Source: Eutreptiella sp. 'Long Island Sound 2002'
Lineage: Eukaryota > Euglenozoa > Euglenophyceae > Eutreptiales > Eutreptiaceae
Assembly: GCA_964036045.1 (NCBI GenBank)
Contig: CAXIWF010000571.1
Span: forward strand, 1 to 64,000
Direction: 5' to 3'
DNA: 64,000 bases
Positions 46,201-56,082 of this stretch are shown piece after piece; position 1 is the stretch's first letter; every line of letters begins with the position of its first letter. The position numbers and the translations under genes are program-made. A model generated the notes under the pieces. That model made no database searches and was not told where the DNA came from. It worked only from the letters and a program-made list of their open reading frames with translations.

Positions 46201-49200
46201 CAGTTGGGTGGTACCAAGGGCACCGGGGACTTTTGCACATGTCTCCAAATCTACAAACTGACCTGTCACTGGTGTTTGTTGGGGTTGTTCTGGGGTGAAT
46301 GTGGTGCGTTGTTGCTCTTTTGCTTTCTGGGCTACTGAGGGGCTCCCCGTTTGAGGACTTCACTCCGGGCTGTCCACGCCTCGGAGCTAGTGACTCGTGT
46401 GAGTCCACCCCCTGGTTGGTCGTGTGCAGTGACCACCAATGGTTTGGACGCTGTGTCTCATAAGCGTGCCCAAGGTCCCTGCAATAGGCCCTGGTGACAG
46501 AACTTAGCTACTCGCGGGCAGTACATGTTTTAGGTGATTGCCCAATGGACAACTGCGTAGCCGGCTGCCAACCCCCCGCAGGGGCAACCCCCTTACTTAG
46601 GTTTGGGTTGCCTTCTCCGCCCGGTGTGGTCGGGATGGTGATGGCTGGGAAGCATCCCTTCTATGTTGTGCGTAAATGTGGCCTTGGTTGTTGCGTGTGT
46701 GGTGGGCGCCGTGTTGGCGTTGGGGCGTGCTGTCATGGGCCCTTAGTGATGCTCCATGTGCTGCCTTGTTTGCGGGCGGCGGTGGCTGTGTGTGGGTGAA
46801 ATGCCCGTGTGGTGGGTCTGGCCCCCACCCTGGGTGTTGGGTGTTGGGCTGGTGTTGGTGCTCGTGGCAGGTGGTGTGGCTGTCCGCCACTGTTGTTGTG
46901 GTACACTACTTTGCTTTGCTCTACTATACTGTGTGCTGCGTGTTGCGTGCTGTCATGTGCTGGCGAGTTTTCATTGTGTGCCTCTGCCGGCTCTGCTGTG
47001 CTGCCCTGTGTTGTGTGCTATGCCGCTTCCGCGCTGTGCACTACGCTGCCTCCGTGAGACGTGGCGGCCGCGGCTACCCGGGTAGGGCCGCTCCCCCTGC
47101 CAGGGCCGAGTGCGGGTAACCTCCGAAGCGCTTGGATAGGGCCGCCCACCCATTGGCGGGGCTGGGTCCGAACTCCCGGGGCCTGCCTTTGAGGCTTGCG
47201 CATGCCTTGTTTGCAGGCGGCGGTGGCTGTGCGTGGGTGAAGTACCCGTGTGGTGGGTCTGGCCCCCACCATGGGCGTTGGGTGTTGGGCTGGTGCTGGT
47301 GCTTGCAGGGGTGGTGTGGCTGTCCGCCGCTGTTGTTGTGGTACACTACTTTGCTCTGTTCTGCGTGCTGTCATGTGCTGGCAAGTTTCGCTGTGTGCCT
47401 GTGCCGGCTCTGGCGTGTTGCGCTGCCTCCATGAGGCGTGGCGGCCGCGGCTACCCGGGCAGGGCCACTCTTCCCATTGGGGCCGAGTGCGGGTAACCTC
47501 CAAAGTGCTTGGATAGGGCCGCCCACCCATTGGCGGGGTCGAATCTGAGCCTCCGGGGCCTACCTACGAGATTCGTGCGCTGATCTCCTTTGTGCGCCTC
47601 TGTCAGCTCTGTGTGCTTGGGCGTGGTGCTGCCCTGTGCTGTTCTAATTTGTGTTGCGCTGCACTGTGCTGCATTTTGTCGGATCTGCGTGCCCCCCCCA
47701 CCTTCCCATCCAGCCACTTGAATGTTGTTTGTGTGCCACCGTCAAGGCATGGCATCAGCGCACCATTCTCCCAATCACAGATGAGAAAAAGGACATGAAA
47801 CTCAACATATTTGGGCATCGCTACATCCTCTGTGACCGTGTTTGGGGCCACAAACAGCCCTTTGAGTGGCATCAAAATCCCCCAAAATATCCACTTTCTG
47901 GAGACTTTGCCGTTGTAAACGCCCCCAGATTTTTTTTGTAAAGAGGGACGTTTCGAGCCCAACCCCCTAAAATCCCTCCTCGGTGCAGACGAATTTGGAG
48001 CAAATTTGTGCAAAGAAATAGAGCAAATGAGAATACACGACAAACCTCCAAATCGAAGCAAGCTTTATGAGTGCACTGCGTCCCCTGTGAAAAAGCAACA
48101 TTTCCACGAGACAGTATACAATCCACAACACTCATGTTCCACACAAACCCAGACACTCCCAGCGACAGCACTGGACACGAGACAACGCAAGCAGGACAGG
48201 GCACTCAAAAAAAGTGGGGTATAGCAAATCAGCCAGACCATTTAGTGCCAAATACAATGCCTTTCCTCCAATAACCTCCAATATGTTGCACTGCACTGCA
48301 TTACATGACACCATTCAGCCTCCGCCATGGGCTCCCGGGACCATTGTTGTGTTCGCGTGAACCCCTACCCCCGTTAATGCGCAACTGGTACAATGCAATG
48401 CATGCCAAAGTACAGACGCACCGCAGAAATACGTCCTCTGTCCCCGATTGACATGCCCAGGCTACCAAGCAGGCTTTCGTTCATATGTGCACACCTTGGC
48501 AGGAATGTTGATGGAAGCAAGGGTAATGGGACACTTGAGAGAAATCTCCTCATCCCCCATCTCAACATCATCATCCTGCACGAATGTGGTGTGCAAGTGC
48601 AAGAAGAGCATGCGCATCCACACGCGCTTGTCATGATAGGGGGGCAGCCTATTCAGGAGGTGTATGGCTTGGTGATCCCGGATGCCCCCGTATGTACTCC
48701 ATCCAGGCTGTCCAGGCACTGCACTGTGTTGCACGGGTGCGACCACAACGCAGCAGTTCCTCGAAACTTCCGCCTTCTGGTGTCATCCCCTGACGGCCAG
48801 CCTATGGTCCACTGTACATTCCCGCCATCAGCACCATGAATCCAACAAGCGAAAAAAATCAAAAGAAGTCCATGGCATATGCACTTTTCTGCACTGTGAA
48901 GCAACGACGGCAACAGGACAGAATACCCAGCAAAATACCTCCTGCTGCGATGCGATGCACTTTTGTGGCACACAACTTCGGCTGCAGATCTCTTCTTTCA
49001 GCTGATTGCAAAAAGAACACGCTGTGGTTCACCGGAAACAGCAACTCGTTCCAATATCTACTGTGACTGTAGTTGTGCCGGAGGCACTTAGAAACATTGA
49101 CGCAGAGTGCTCTACGGTTGTCCTCTGGCATCACATCAAAGCACCTCTGCAACAGCAACACACAGCCAAAAGCACAGGTGCGGCCACGAGCACATCCACA

Positions 49201-50040
49201 CCAGACTCCCACACACACAACAACCACCACGACCGCACCAGCCGCCAGCCACGCAACCACCACAACCGCAGCGTGATCGACACACACCTCTTTGACCTTT
49301 CTTTGCCCCACGACGCAGACGGTCAAAAGGCCTTGCCAGATCATTTGCTTATTCGGGAACTCCACCTGGATCATTTGCTTATTCGGGAACTCCACCTGGA
49401 TTTCTGCTCGACGGTCAGCACGGCTGAGGTAAGTGGTGATGTCCAGCGGCAACACCGTTGTGAACGGGTGCACGCGTGGATTCTTATTGCGCCAGGTCTG
49501 CACAAGTCGAACAAGCGGATGCCATGCCTACACTGCCCTTGCTCACACGTCAATCAGCAAAACAGCAAATCTACGTCCGGGCGGGTGTGAGCGTAGAGCC
49601 TCTGATGTCGGGTATGCCGGCGACTAGGACGCACGACTTGTAGAAAGCGCCCAAATATACACACGATGCACACCTTCGGTAGAACCTCAATCCACTGTTT
49701 ATTCACAAACAGCCGCATATCCTGTTCCAACCACCCCTCAGGCTCCAAACTCATCTTCAGTGGCACCACATGCACGCGGCTCGTCCTGCAACCAAAACAA
49801 ACGTATCTAAATAAAACGCAAAACGCGAAATGAAATCTAAATGAAATGCAGGGGCACTGGATGAATTGGCAGCAATTGAACGAGTCCTTCTGTGTGCAAC
49901 AGGTAGCACCCATGTACGTCCGAAATGACACACCTTTGCACCACAGCCTCGTGGTCCTCAGGGTCTAGCTCAAAGGTGACTGAAATATCGTTGTGCACGT
50001 ACACAATGTCGACCAGCTTGGAAATGGGGTTCAGGGGGTT
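43208..50040 (-). CDS. PIAS/SIZ-type SUMO E3 ligase (PINIT + SP-RING), partial model
   Basis: Seven small exons, in transcription order: 50040-49934, 49785-49674, 49497-49288, 49146 to ~49062, 48575-48495, 48084-48046, 44023-43952, then 43441-43208 as the eighth and last found. All but the fourth (3' end unresolved) join in frame with GT-AG borders. The first three encode a PINIT domain (FELDPEDHEAVV, RLFVNKQWIEVLP, LPLDITTYL). The SP-RING follows across four exons: EISLKCPIT, GTQCTHKACFDLE, VWNCPIC and MLRVDALMDSVLKS...KPDGTW, giving the usual Cys/His zinc ligands. The last exon ends VCVDILSDDE, a SUMO-interaction-like motif. The family transfers SUMO to nuclear substrates. A ~4-kb intron separates exons at 48,046 and 44,023. 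No SAP or PHD domain, start or stop was found, so both ends are missing from the model. Confidence 0.75.
44102..44380 (+). repeat. Direct repeat of ~78 bp, offset 199 bp
   Basis: TGCTGCATTTGCATGACAAC and the ~60 bases after it (through CAATGGTCTAAAATAT) occur at 44102 and 44301 with essentially no differences. Both copies are in the large intron of the SUMO-ligase gene. A recent partial duplication is the simplest explanation. Confidence 0.85.
44904..45082 (-). pseudogene. Possible RTF2-like exon or fragment
   Basis: A frame preceded by a CACACAG acceptor-like site encodes FKPISGQTQG, KKPFVAFP, then PCGCFVTRPQSLEKSL and a basic end before a TGA at 44904. The order Pro-Ile/Val-Ser/Thr-Gly, aromatic-rich strand, Pro-Cys-Gly-Cys, helix resembles the U-box-like half of replication termination factor 2. 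The usual Cys before Pro-Ile-Ser-Gly is replaced by Lys and no N-terminal half is visible. It lies inside the large intron of the SUMO-ligase gene on the same strand. It may be a fragment of another gene or coincidence. Confidence 0.3.
46763..47585 (+). repeat. GC-rich tandem duplication, two ~0.4-kb copies
   Basis: Copy 1 (about 46,763-47,200) and copy 2 (about 47,202-47,585) share CGGTGGCTGTG (46781, 47221), GTTGTTGTGGTACACTACTT and GTGGCGGCCGCGGCTACCCG (47061, 47438) in the same order. The offset falls from 440 to 377 bp because copy 2 lacks ~63 bp. No coding function is apparent; the segment is intronic in the SUMO-ligase model. Confidence 0.75.
49341..49400 (-). repeat. Perfect in-frame 30-bp tandem duplication in the PINIT exon
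   Basis: Bases 49341-49370 and 49371-49400 are identical. On the minus strand this duplicates ten residues (IQVEFPNKQM twice) without breaking the frame of exon 49288-49497. It lengthens a strand-loop of the PINIT domain. Confidence 0.95.
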
Positions 50041-52204
50041 CTGCAACGGAAGGGAAAAGAGAGGGGGGAAACAAGAACCAACATGTATGCGCATATCTAT
50101 GCTGCAGCAAATCCAAGTGGAAAACCTTAAAAGGACGCCGGGAAGACGGGAAACAAAAAAAAAACAGGCAAACTAGTGAAAAGGGATTCTTGCAGGCTCG
50201 AGCCAAACGTTTGCAGTAGAACTGCCTTGCCGTGGCGTGACGAGGCCTGTGCGTTGCTTGTTTTGTGCTTGCGGGCTGTGCTATCAGTGTCGCCGGATTC
50301 GACTTGCGCAGTACTGGCTGGTGTGTGGCGCGCGTACCCTAGTGTTGCGTTGAGCACCGTTGTGCCACACTGTTGAAACCTCGAGCGCACACGGTCAGAC
50401 CACCCAGATTGAGGAACATTTCACCGAAGCACACCTGGTGACCTTTCAGTGTAAAATCGGCACAGATTTGGGCAAAAGCCGTAGATTCTTCTTCTCCTAA
50501 GCACCTGAAGGTACGGCCAAAAAAAAACAGTTGCAAAGAATCTTGCAGAGGACAAGCGTCCTTTCACGGACTTCAATTGGTGTCGTTTGATGAGGAGGAA
50601 AAACCTGCCAGATCTGACAACCTTTCTTTCGACGTTTTGTTTCACGAAAAACCGTTGGGGATATGGGGCCGACGCCACATTCGCGATTGGCGGTCTCTGG
50701 ATCTTCAGTGCGACCTTGTTGTGCTGTAGCGTCTCTCGGGGTTGTTGATGACGAAAAACACCTGGAAACGAAAAACCACAGTCATATACAGCCCATCCAT
50801 CCGTGGAAATGATATGCAAAAGAATCTCTCGTTCAACTTACACGTGCTGGCCCCATGCGCATCCCAAAGACGGTCTTTGGAGGGTTCGGTTACCCCAAAG
50901 CATAATGCCAGACGACCCTCCACAAACACAAGACGATCAAACAACGATATACGATCAAACAACGATATTAGGGAGCTCACGAGGGGCACAGGAACTGAGA
51001 GCGGAAAATGAGCCTTCCATGTCATCGCTGCCTTGTCGAAATGCCGAGGGAGGGGCATGAGGGCACAAATTTTACAAAACTGATGAAAAATCGTTGGACT
51101 GATTTGACTGCTCTAAGTCGTTGTCCGGAAGAACTGCCGACGACTTCATGGTCAGTGAGTCGTCAGTGAGTGTGCATTCCTTTCTGTTTCACGGCGTTTC
51201 TTCAATTTCCATACCGAATCTCAAACAGTTCCACTCGCCGTGGAGCACAAACTTGACCCAGAACCGGGTCCACAAAGACATTCCCGGACCACACACAGGG
51301 AAAGCCGCGGTTTGGGAAGTCTGGTTTTTGAGGTGAAATTAAGTCAAAGATAGACCAGGAGGCAAAACTGCAACCTCTCTCGCTTGCACGGTACCGAAAT
51401 GAGCCTCTCTTGGATTCGGCACCTGGGGAAGCACTTGTTGTGAGGGCCCCCCTTTTCCGAACTTCAGGTGTGCTGAGGCCTGCATTTTTAACCAGGGTTG
51501 GTCGGAAGACAGGTTGGGAGGCAAAACGGGAGAACAACCTTGGATGCGGTCCACAAGAGCTCCTTTGTTGCCGCTCACACCCAGGCTTGGATAGCTGTCG
51601 CGGAGGCATTTTCTGCGCAGTTACAAGGATATCTATTGAGGTCAACGCTTGCATGCATGCCTTTGCAAGTTGCATGAAGTGCGAAGTTGCTGGAGCGCAG
51701 CACATTTGGAATTCAGCGTGCGACACGAAACTAAACCTGCAGCCCACACAAGTGAGTTGGGGCATACATAATCTCCTCGAGTTGCGGTATTTTCAGGCTC
51801 CATATGTTACCAGCTTCCACTCTCTTGCGAAATTCTGGCATGGTCTGAGGTGGCTTCACCTGTGGGGCGCAGAGTCACATCCGCAGTGTGCGACATCGGA
51901 TGTGACAATCGGAGCATCAATTCGACAATTGGATGTGAACCTTCTGATACATGCTTGTCCATGTTTCTTCTGAAATACGAGCCATTGCCATTGCCATTCA
52001 CGGGAATGGCTATGCAGGACTACGGCTTAGGACTACGCGTAGGACTAAAGGATCTGCCCACATCTGGCGCATGCGCTTGAATTAATTGAAAATGGGGGAA
52101 AAAATGGAATTGATTTTCTGATTTAATTGATTTCTGGGGCTGACCAGCGTATTTTTATAAATGCCAGCTTCAAGCGCATCTGTTCTACTATTTTTCAGAC
52201 ACAG
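50041..52204. other. Interval between the SUMO ligase and the FAR1/MULE gene
   Basis: The missing N-terminal exons of the SUMO ligase (SAP domain expected) should lie here, but none could be identified. Minus-strand frames at ~50,130-50,390, 50,420-50,820 and 51,200-51,765 have no recognisable domain. Just before the transposase start at 52205 there is a good 3' splice site (CTATTTTTCAG, AG at 52197-52198), which suggests a 5'-untranslated exon further upstream on the plus strand. Confidence 0.4.
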
Positions 52205-55148
52205 ATGTCAGACACATCATCTGAGCTCAACTACAGTCCCCTTCCCTTGTCCCCTGCACCATCGGAGGTCCTCGAAGAAGACCCATATGAAACGTGCTCC
52301 GATGAGGAAGATAGTGATGATGAAGATGACAGCATGAAGTTTCCGGAGATGGGTGCCACTTGGGAGCCGGTTGTAAATGCGTTTGCCGGCTCTAGTCACC
52401 AAGAAGCTTGTGACCGCATGGAGGATTGGGCGGATGAGAACGGCTATGTTCTCAGTCGTCGTGGCGATAAAAACAAAGGCCAAGCATATTTTTATTGCGC
52501 CAAAGTAGGCCGCCAAAAACAGCACAATCGTTATGCAGCCCAATCCGGGGTCCTTCCCGAGGATAGTAGGACGGTGCCAACATATGCACCGGAGTCAAAG
52601 GAGGATTGTTGTCACTTCAATGTGTACATTTCCCGCCGGAAGGATGGCATGCGCGAGGTGTGGTCCGTGAGTCACAAAGGACTCCGCCTAGACCATAACC
52701 ATCCACCGCAAACGGCGAAGCAAAAAAAATTCCTTGGTCCGGTGAATTTGTCCCGTGAGGATGCCGATTTAATCATGAACTTGGGACAAGCCTTCATGCC
52801 CCCCCGCAATGTGGTACATTTCATGCGGAACCGCGGTGTCGAGATCACCGCAAAACAAGTGCAAAATATTTATGATGCCAAAGGGTACTCCTCAGCGCTG
52901 GATGCCCATGAGTTGGTCAACCGCCTTGAGGAAAAGGGCGAACATGGGTGGTACACCCATGTGGTGAAGGATGACATTGGGAAACTATCCCATGTCTTCT
53001 GGATGAGCGTCGAGCAAATTGCTATTGCCCGGCGCTTCCCGTATCTAATCCTCCATGATAATACCTATCAAAGTAATAGGTATAACCTGAACATTGGCCT
53101 CTTCGTGGGGGTCAACAACTATGGGCAGTCAGTGCTCATGGGCCAAGCCATTGTCGTGGGCGAAAAAACTCGCGACTTTGAGTACCAGTTTACCCACTGG
53201 TTGGCGGCCGTGGGCATCGCGCCCGTGGTCATGTTCACGGATGCATGTGTGAAGGCTTCGGGGCCGTTGCCACCGTTTTCCCCAACGCCAAGCACTTCTG
53301 GTGTTACTGGCACATTGCCAAGAACGTGGCCAAGAACCTGAAAGGCGTTCTTGGCCACGACACTTTCACTAAATTGGTCCGCCTCATGGCCCGTGCACAC
53401 CGCCAAGTCTCCATTGTTGTCTTTGAGCACATGTGGAATGTTGAAATTCTTGGGGACCCAATCTTTTCAAGTGGACATACATATTTGAGTGCTACGTGGG
53501 GGGGGGGACAAGGTGCGACGCTGGGCACGCTGTTTTCAGGTGGGTGTGTTCACACGTGGAATTGTGTCCACACAACGGGTGGAGGGCATCCATAGGTGGG
53601 CAAAGGAGGGCCGCCTAACCAAGCGGAAAAAGCTGAACGACGTTTTTGACGCACTCATGGTCATTGTGGGGGAGCTGATTTTGAAATGGGAGCGTCTGGA
53701 CACACGCGTGACAACGGGCTCCTTTCGCTCCCGGCATGAGACGGCCCAGCAAATTTTTCCAATACCGTATGAGGCAATGAAGGACCGGCTGACCACATGG
53801 GGAAGGGATGAGGCAGCCCATCAGATGGTCCTTTCCTTTGGGCACGACATGAAGAGGCTGCCGGACCACGCATACGAGGCTCTGGCCCCTCCCACCTTGG
53901 ACAACTGTCCTGACCCCACAAAGGGGGTGGAGGATCTTTTGGAGTACAATCTCCCCCCCAGAATGGTGACCACCGCGCCTAATGCAGCCATCTTTGAAGT
54001 TTCTCAGACAGGGAACCAATGTAGCTCACTATGTTCAACTCTCGGGGCCGGTCCGGACCTTTGTTGGATCTACCACCTACACCTTGTACCGTGACCTGGT
54101 GTGCACTTGTGCATTTCCTACCATGCTTGGGATGCCCTGTAGGCATTTTTGGCGGGTATTGCGGGACGACGCATTCGCCGCTTTCCACTTGGGCCTTGTG
54201 CATTCCCAATATTTCTTGGAGGACCCTCCCATGCATGAGGAGTTGGAGCTTATGTCCCGGAACGTGGTTGGGAAGCTTTACCATAACCATGAGCGTGTCG
54301 GTCCTTGTCCCGTGGAGGCACCGAGTGTGGAAGGCATCGTTCCCGAGGGGGAGGGTGAGGCGGCACTACTAGTGCGCCAAGGGGAGGTCCAAAGAATAAG
54401 GAACCGGTTCCAATTGAGTGCCTTGGCTAGGGAGTTTGTGGATGTGGCGATTGTTTCGCAAGAACGCTTTGAAGATGCTAGATTTACTTTGCGGACGTGG
54501 ATTGACACGCAAAGGAAACCACTGGGTGACCTTAAAGCGGACAATCTAGCAAAGCCACCCACCAAAGCACAAAAACGAAAGGCATCGGAGATGGCTACCG
54601 GCGGAAAGAAGAAAAAGAAAAACACCGCGGAGCCCGACGTCCCACCCCCCTCCGTACCCCCACCACAAGTGTACGTCACCCCCCCGTTTGTACCCCCCTT
54701 CGTCCCCGCTTACCCCCCGATGCCTTTTGCTAACCAACCGATTCATGAAGAGGGGAGTGATGATGTAGTTATGCTTCGCAGGGTGCCCCCCCCTTCCCCA
54801 TTCACACCCTCCCTTCCGGCTCCACCACCCTCCGGTATTGCCCTTTTGTCTCAGGGTGTGCACTCCTCCCAAGCTACGTCTAGCACCCAATCATTGCAAC
54901 CCCCAACCCTCCCCTACTCTCACGCCACCCCAAGTAGTCAAATTCCCATCCCGCATCCATACTTATACACGCAAGGCTCACAAGTCCCATTGTCCATGGG
55001 CATGCAATGTTGGCCCAACCCCGGGTTTGTGCCAACAACGGATGCCGCATACTTTCCATTGGATCAAATTCTGAACCCTGCACCACCGGCGCCCAAGAAA
55101 GGGGGCGGTAAAGGCAAGGGCAAGGGCAGAGGCAAGGCAAAGAAGTAA
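52205..55148 (+). pseudogene. FAR1-type MULE transposase with three frameshifts
   Basis: Start chosen at ATG 52205, just after a splice acceptor. Residues count from 52127. An acidic N-terminus is followed by a FAR1/WRKY-GCM1-type zinc finger at ~80-195 (FYCAK, CCHFNVYISRRKDG, DHNHPP). The MULE transposase core follows, with D311 (DNTY) and D372 (FTDA). It continues in a second frame from ~53,245 (FWCYWHIAKN, the C/H motif), in a third segment from ~53,508 (STQRVEGIH, the catalytic Glu), and in a fourth from ~54,015. The last segment carries a SWIM finger (CTCAFPTMLGMPCRH), a Lys-rich NLS-like stretch, a Pro-rich tail and a GKGKGKGRGKAKK end. The breaks fall at a TG repeat (53246-53251), a G10 run (53498-53507) and near 54014-54020. 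Every domain of an autonomous transposase is present, so decay is very recent or the breaks are sequence errors. Confidence 0.85.
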
Positions 55149-55179
55149 TGGAATGCAATCTGAGTGACGTCGTGCAAAG

Positions 55180-56055
55180 ACAAGGGGCGCGCTCCCTCGG
55201 TTCGTCGTGTCCTTGGCACGTGGTGCAACGGGGTCATGCATGGGGTTAGAGGGCACATGGGGGCCCGTACTGCACCCCTCCCCCCTCTGGAATGGATTGA
55301 ATATGGCCCCGCTTGAGGGCCCATGACAAGGGGCGCGCTCCCTCGGTTCGGCGTGTCCTTGGCACGTGGTGCAACGGGGTCATGCATGGGGTTAGAGGGC
55401 ACATGGGGGCCCGTACTGCACCCCTCCCCCCCCTGGAATGGATTGAATATGGCCCCGCTTGAGGGCCCATGACAAGGGGCGCGCTCCCTCGGTTCGGCGT
55501 GTCCTTGGCACGTGGGTTGTTGGGGTCAAGCATGGGGTTAGAGGGCACATGGGGGCCCGTACTGCACCCCTCCCCCCCCTGGAATGGATTGAATATGGCC
55601 CCGCTTGAGGGCCAATGACAAGGGGCGCGCTCCCTCGGTTCGGCGTGTCCTTGGCACGTGGGTCGTTGGGGTCAAGCATGGGGTTAGAGGGCACATGGGG
55701 GCCCGTACTGCACCCCTCCCCCCCCTGGAATGGATTGAATATGGCCCCGCTTGAGGGCCCATGACAAGGGGCGCGCTCCCTCGGTTCGGCGTGTCCTTGG
55801 CACGTGGTGCAACGGGGTCATGCATGGGGTTAGAGGGCACATGGGGGCCCGTACTGCACCCCTCCCCCCCCTGAATTGGATGGAACATGGCCCCGCTTGG
55901 GGGCCCATGACAAGGGGTGCGCTCCCACCGTGCGTCTTCCCCTTGGCACGTGGGTCGTTGGGGTCATGCATGGGGTTAGAGGGCACATGGGGGCCCGTAT
56001 TGCATCCCTCCCCCCCCTGGAATGGATTGAATATGGCCCCGCTCGGGAGCCCACC
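55180..56055. repeat. Six tandem copies of a 146-bp repeat
   Basis: The landmark ACAAGGGG recurs at 55180, 55326, 55472, 55618, 55764, 55910 and 56056: a period of exactly 146 bp with no indels. Units contain GGGGCGCGCTCCCTCGGTTC, GTGTCCTTGGCACGTGG, GGGGTTAGAGGGCACATGGG and CTCCCCCCCTGGAATGGATT. The sixth copy is the most diverged. The array exactly fills the space between the two convergent stop codons (55148 and 56083). Confidence 0.97.
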
Positions 56056-56082
56056 ACAAGGGGCACGTGGCACCCATTCCCC

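Noticed and set aside
48653-48840. Extra exon of the SUMO ligase (frame with ADGGNVQWTIGWPSGDD)
   Set aside because: No similarity to the family and no clear splice borders; left out of the model, though the join between exons at ~49,062 and 48,575 is unresolved.
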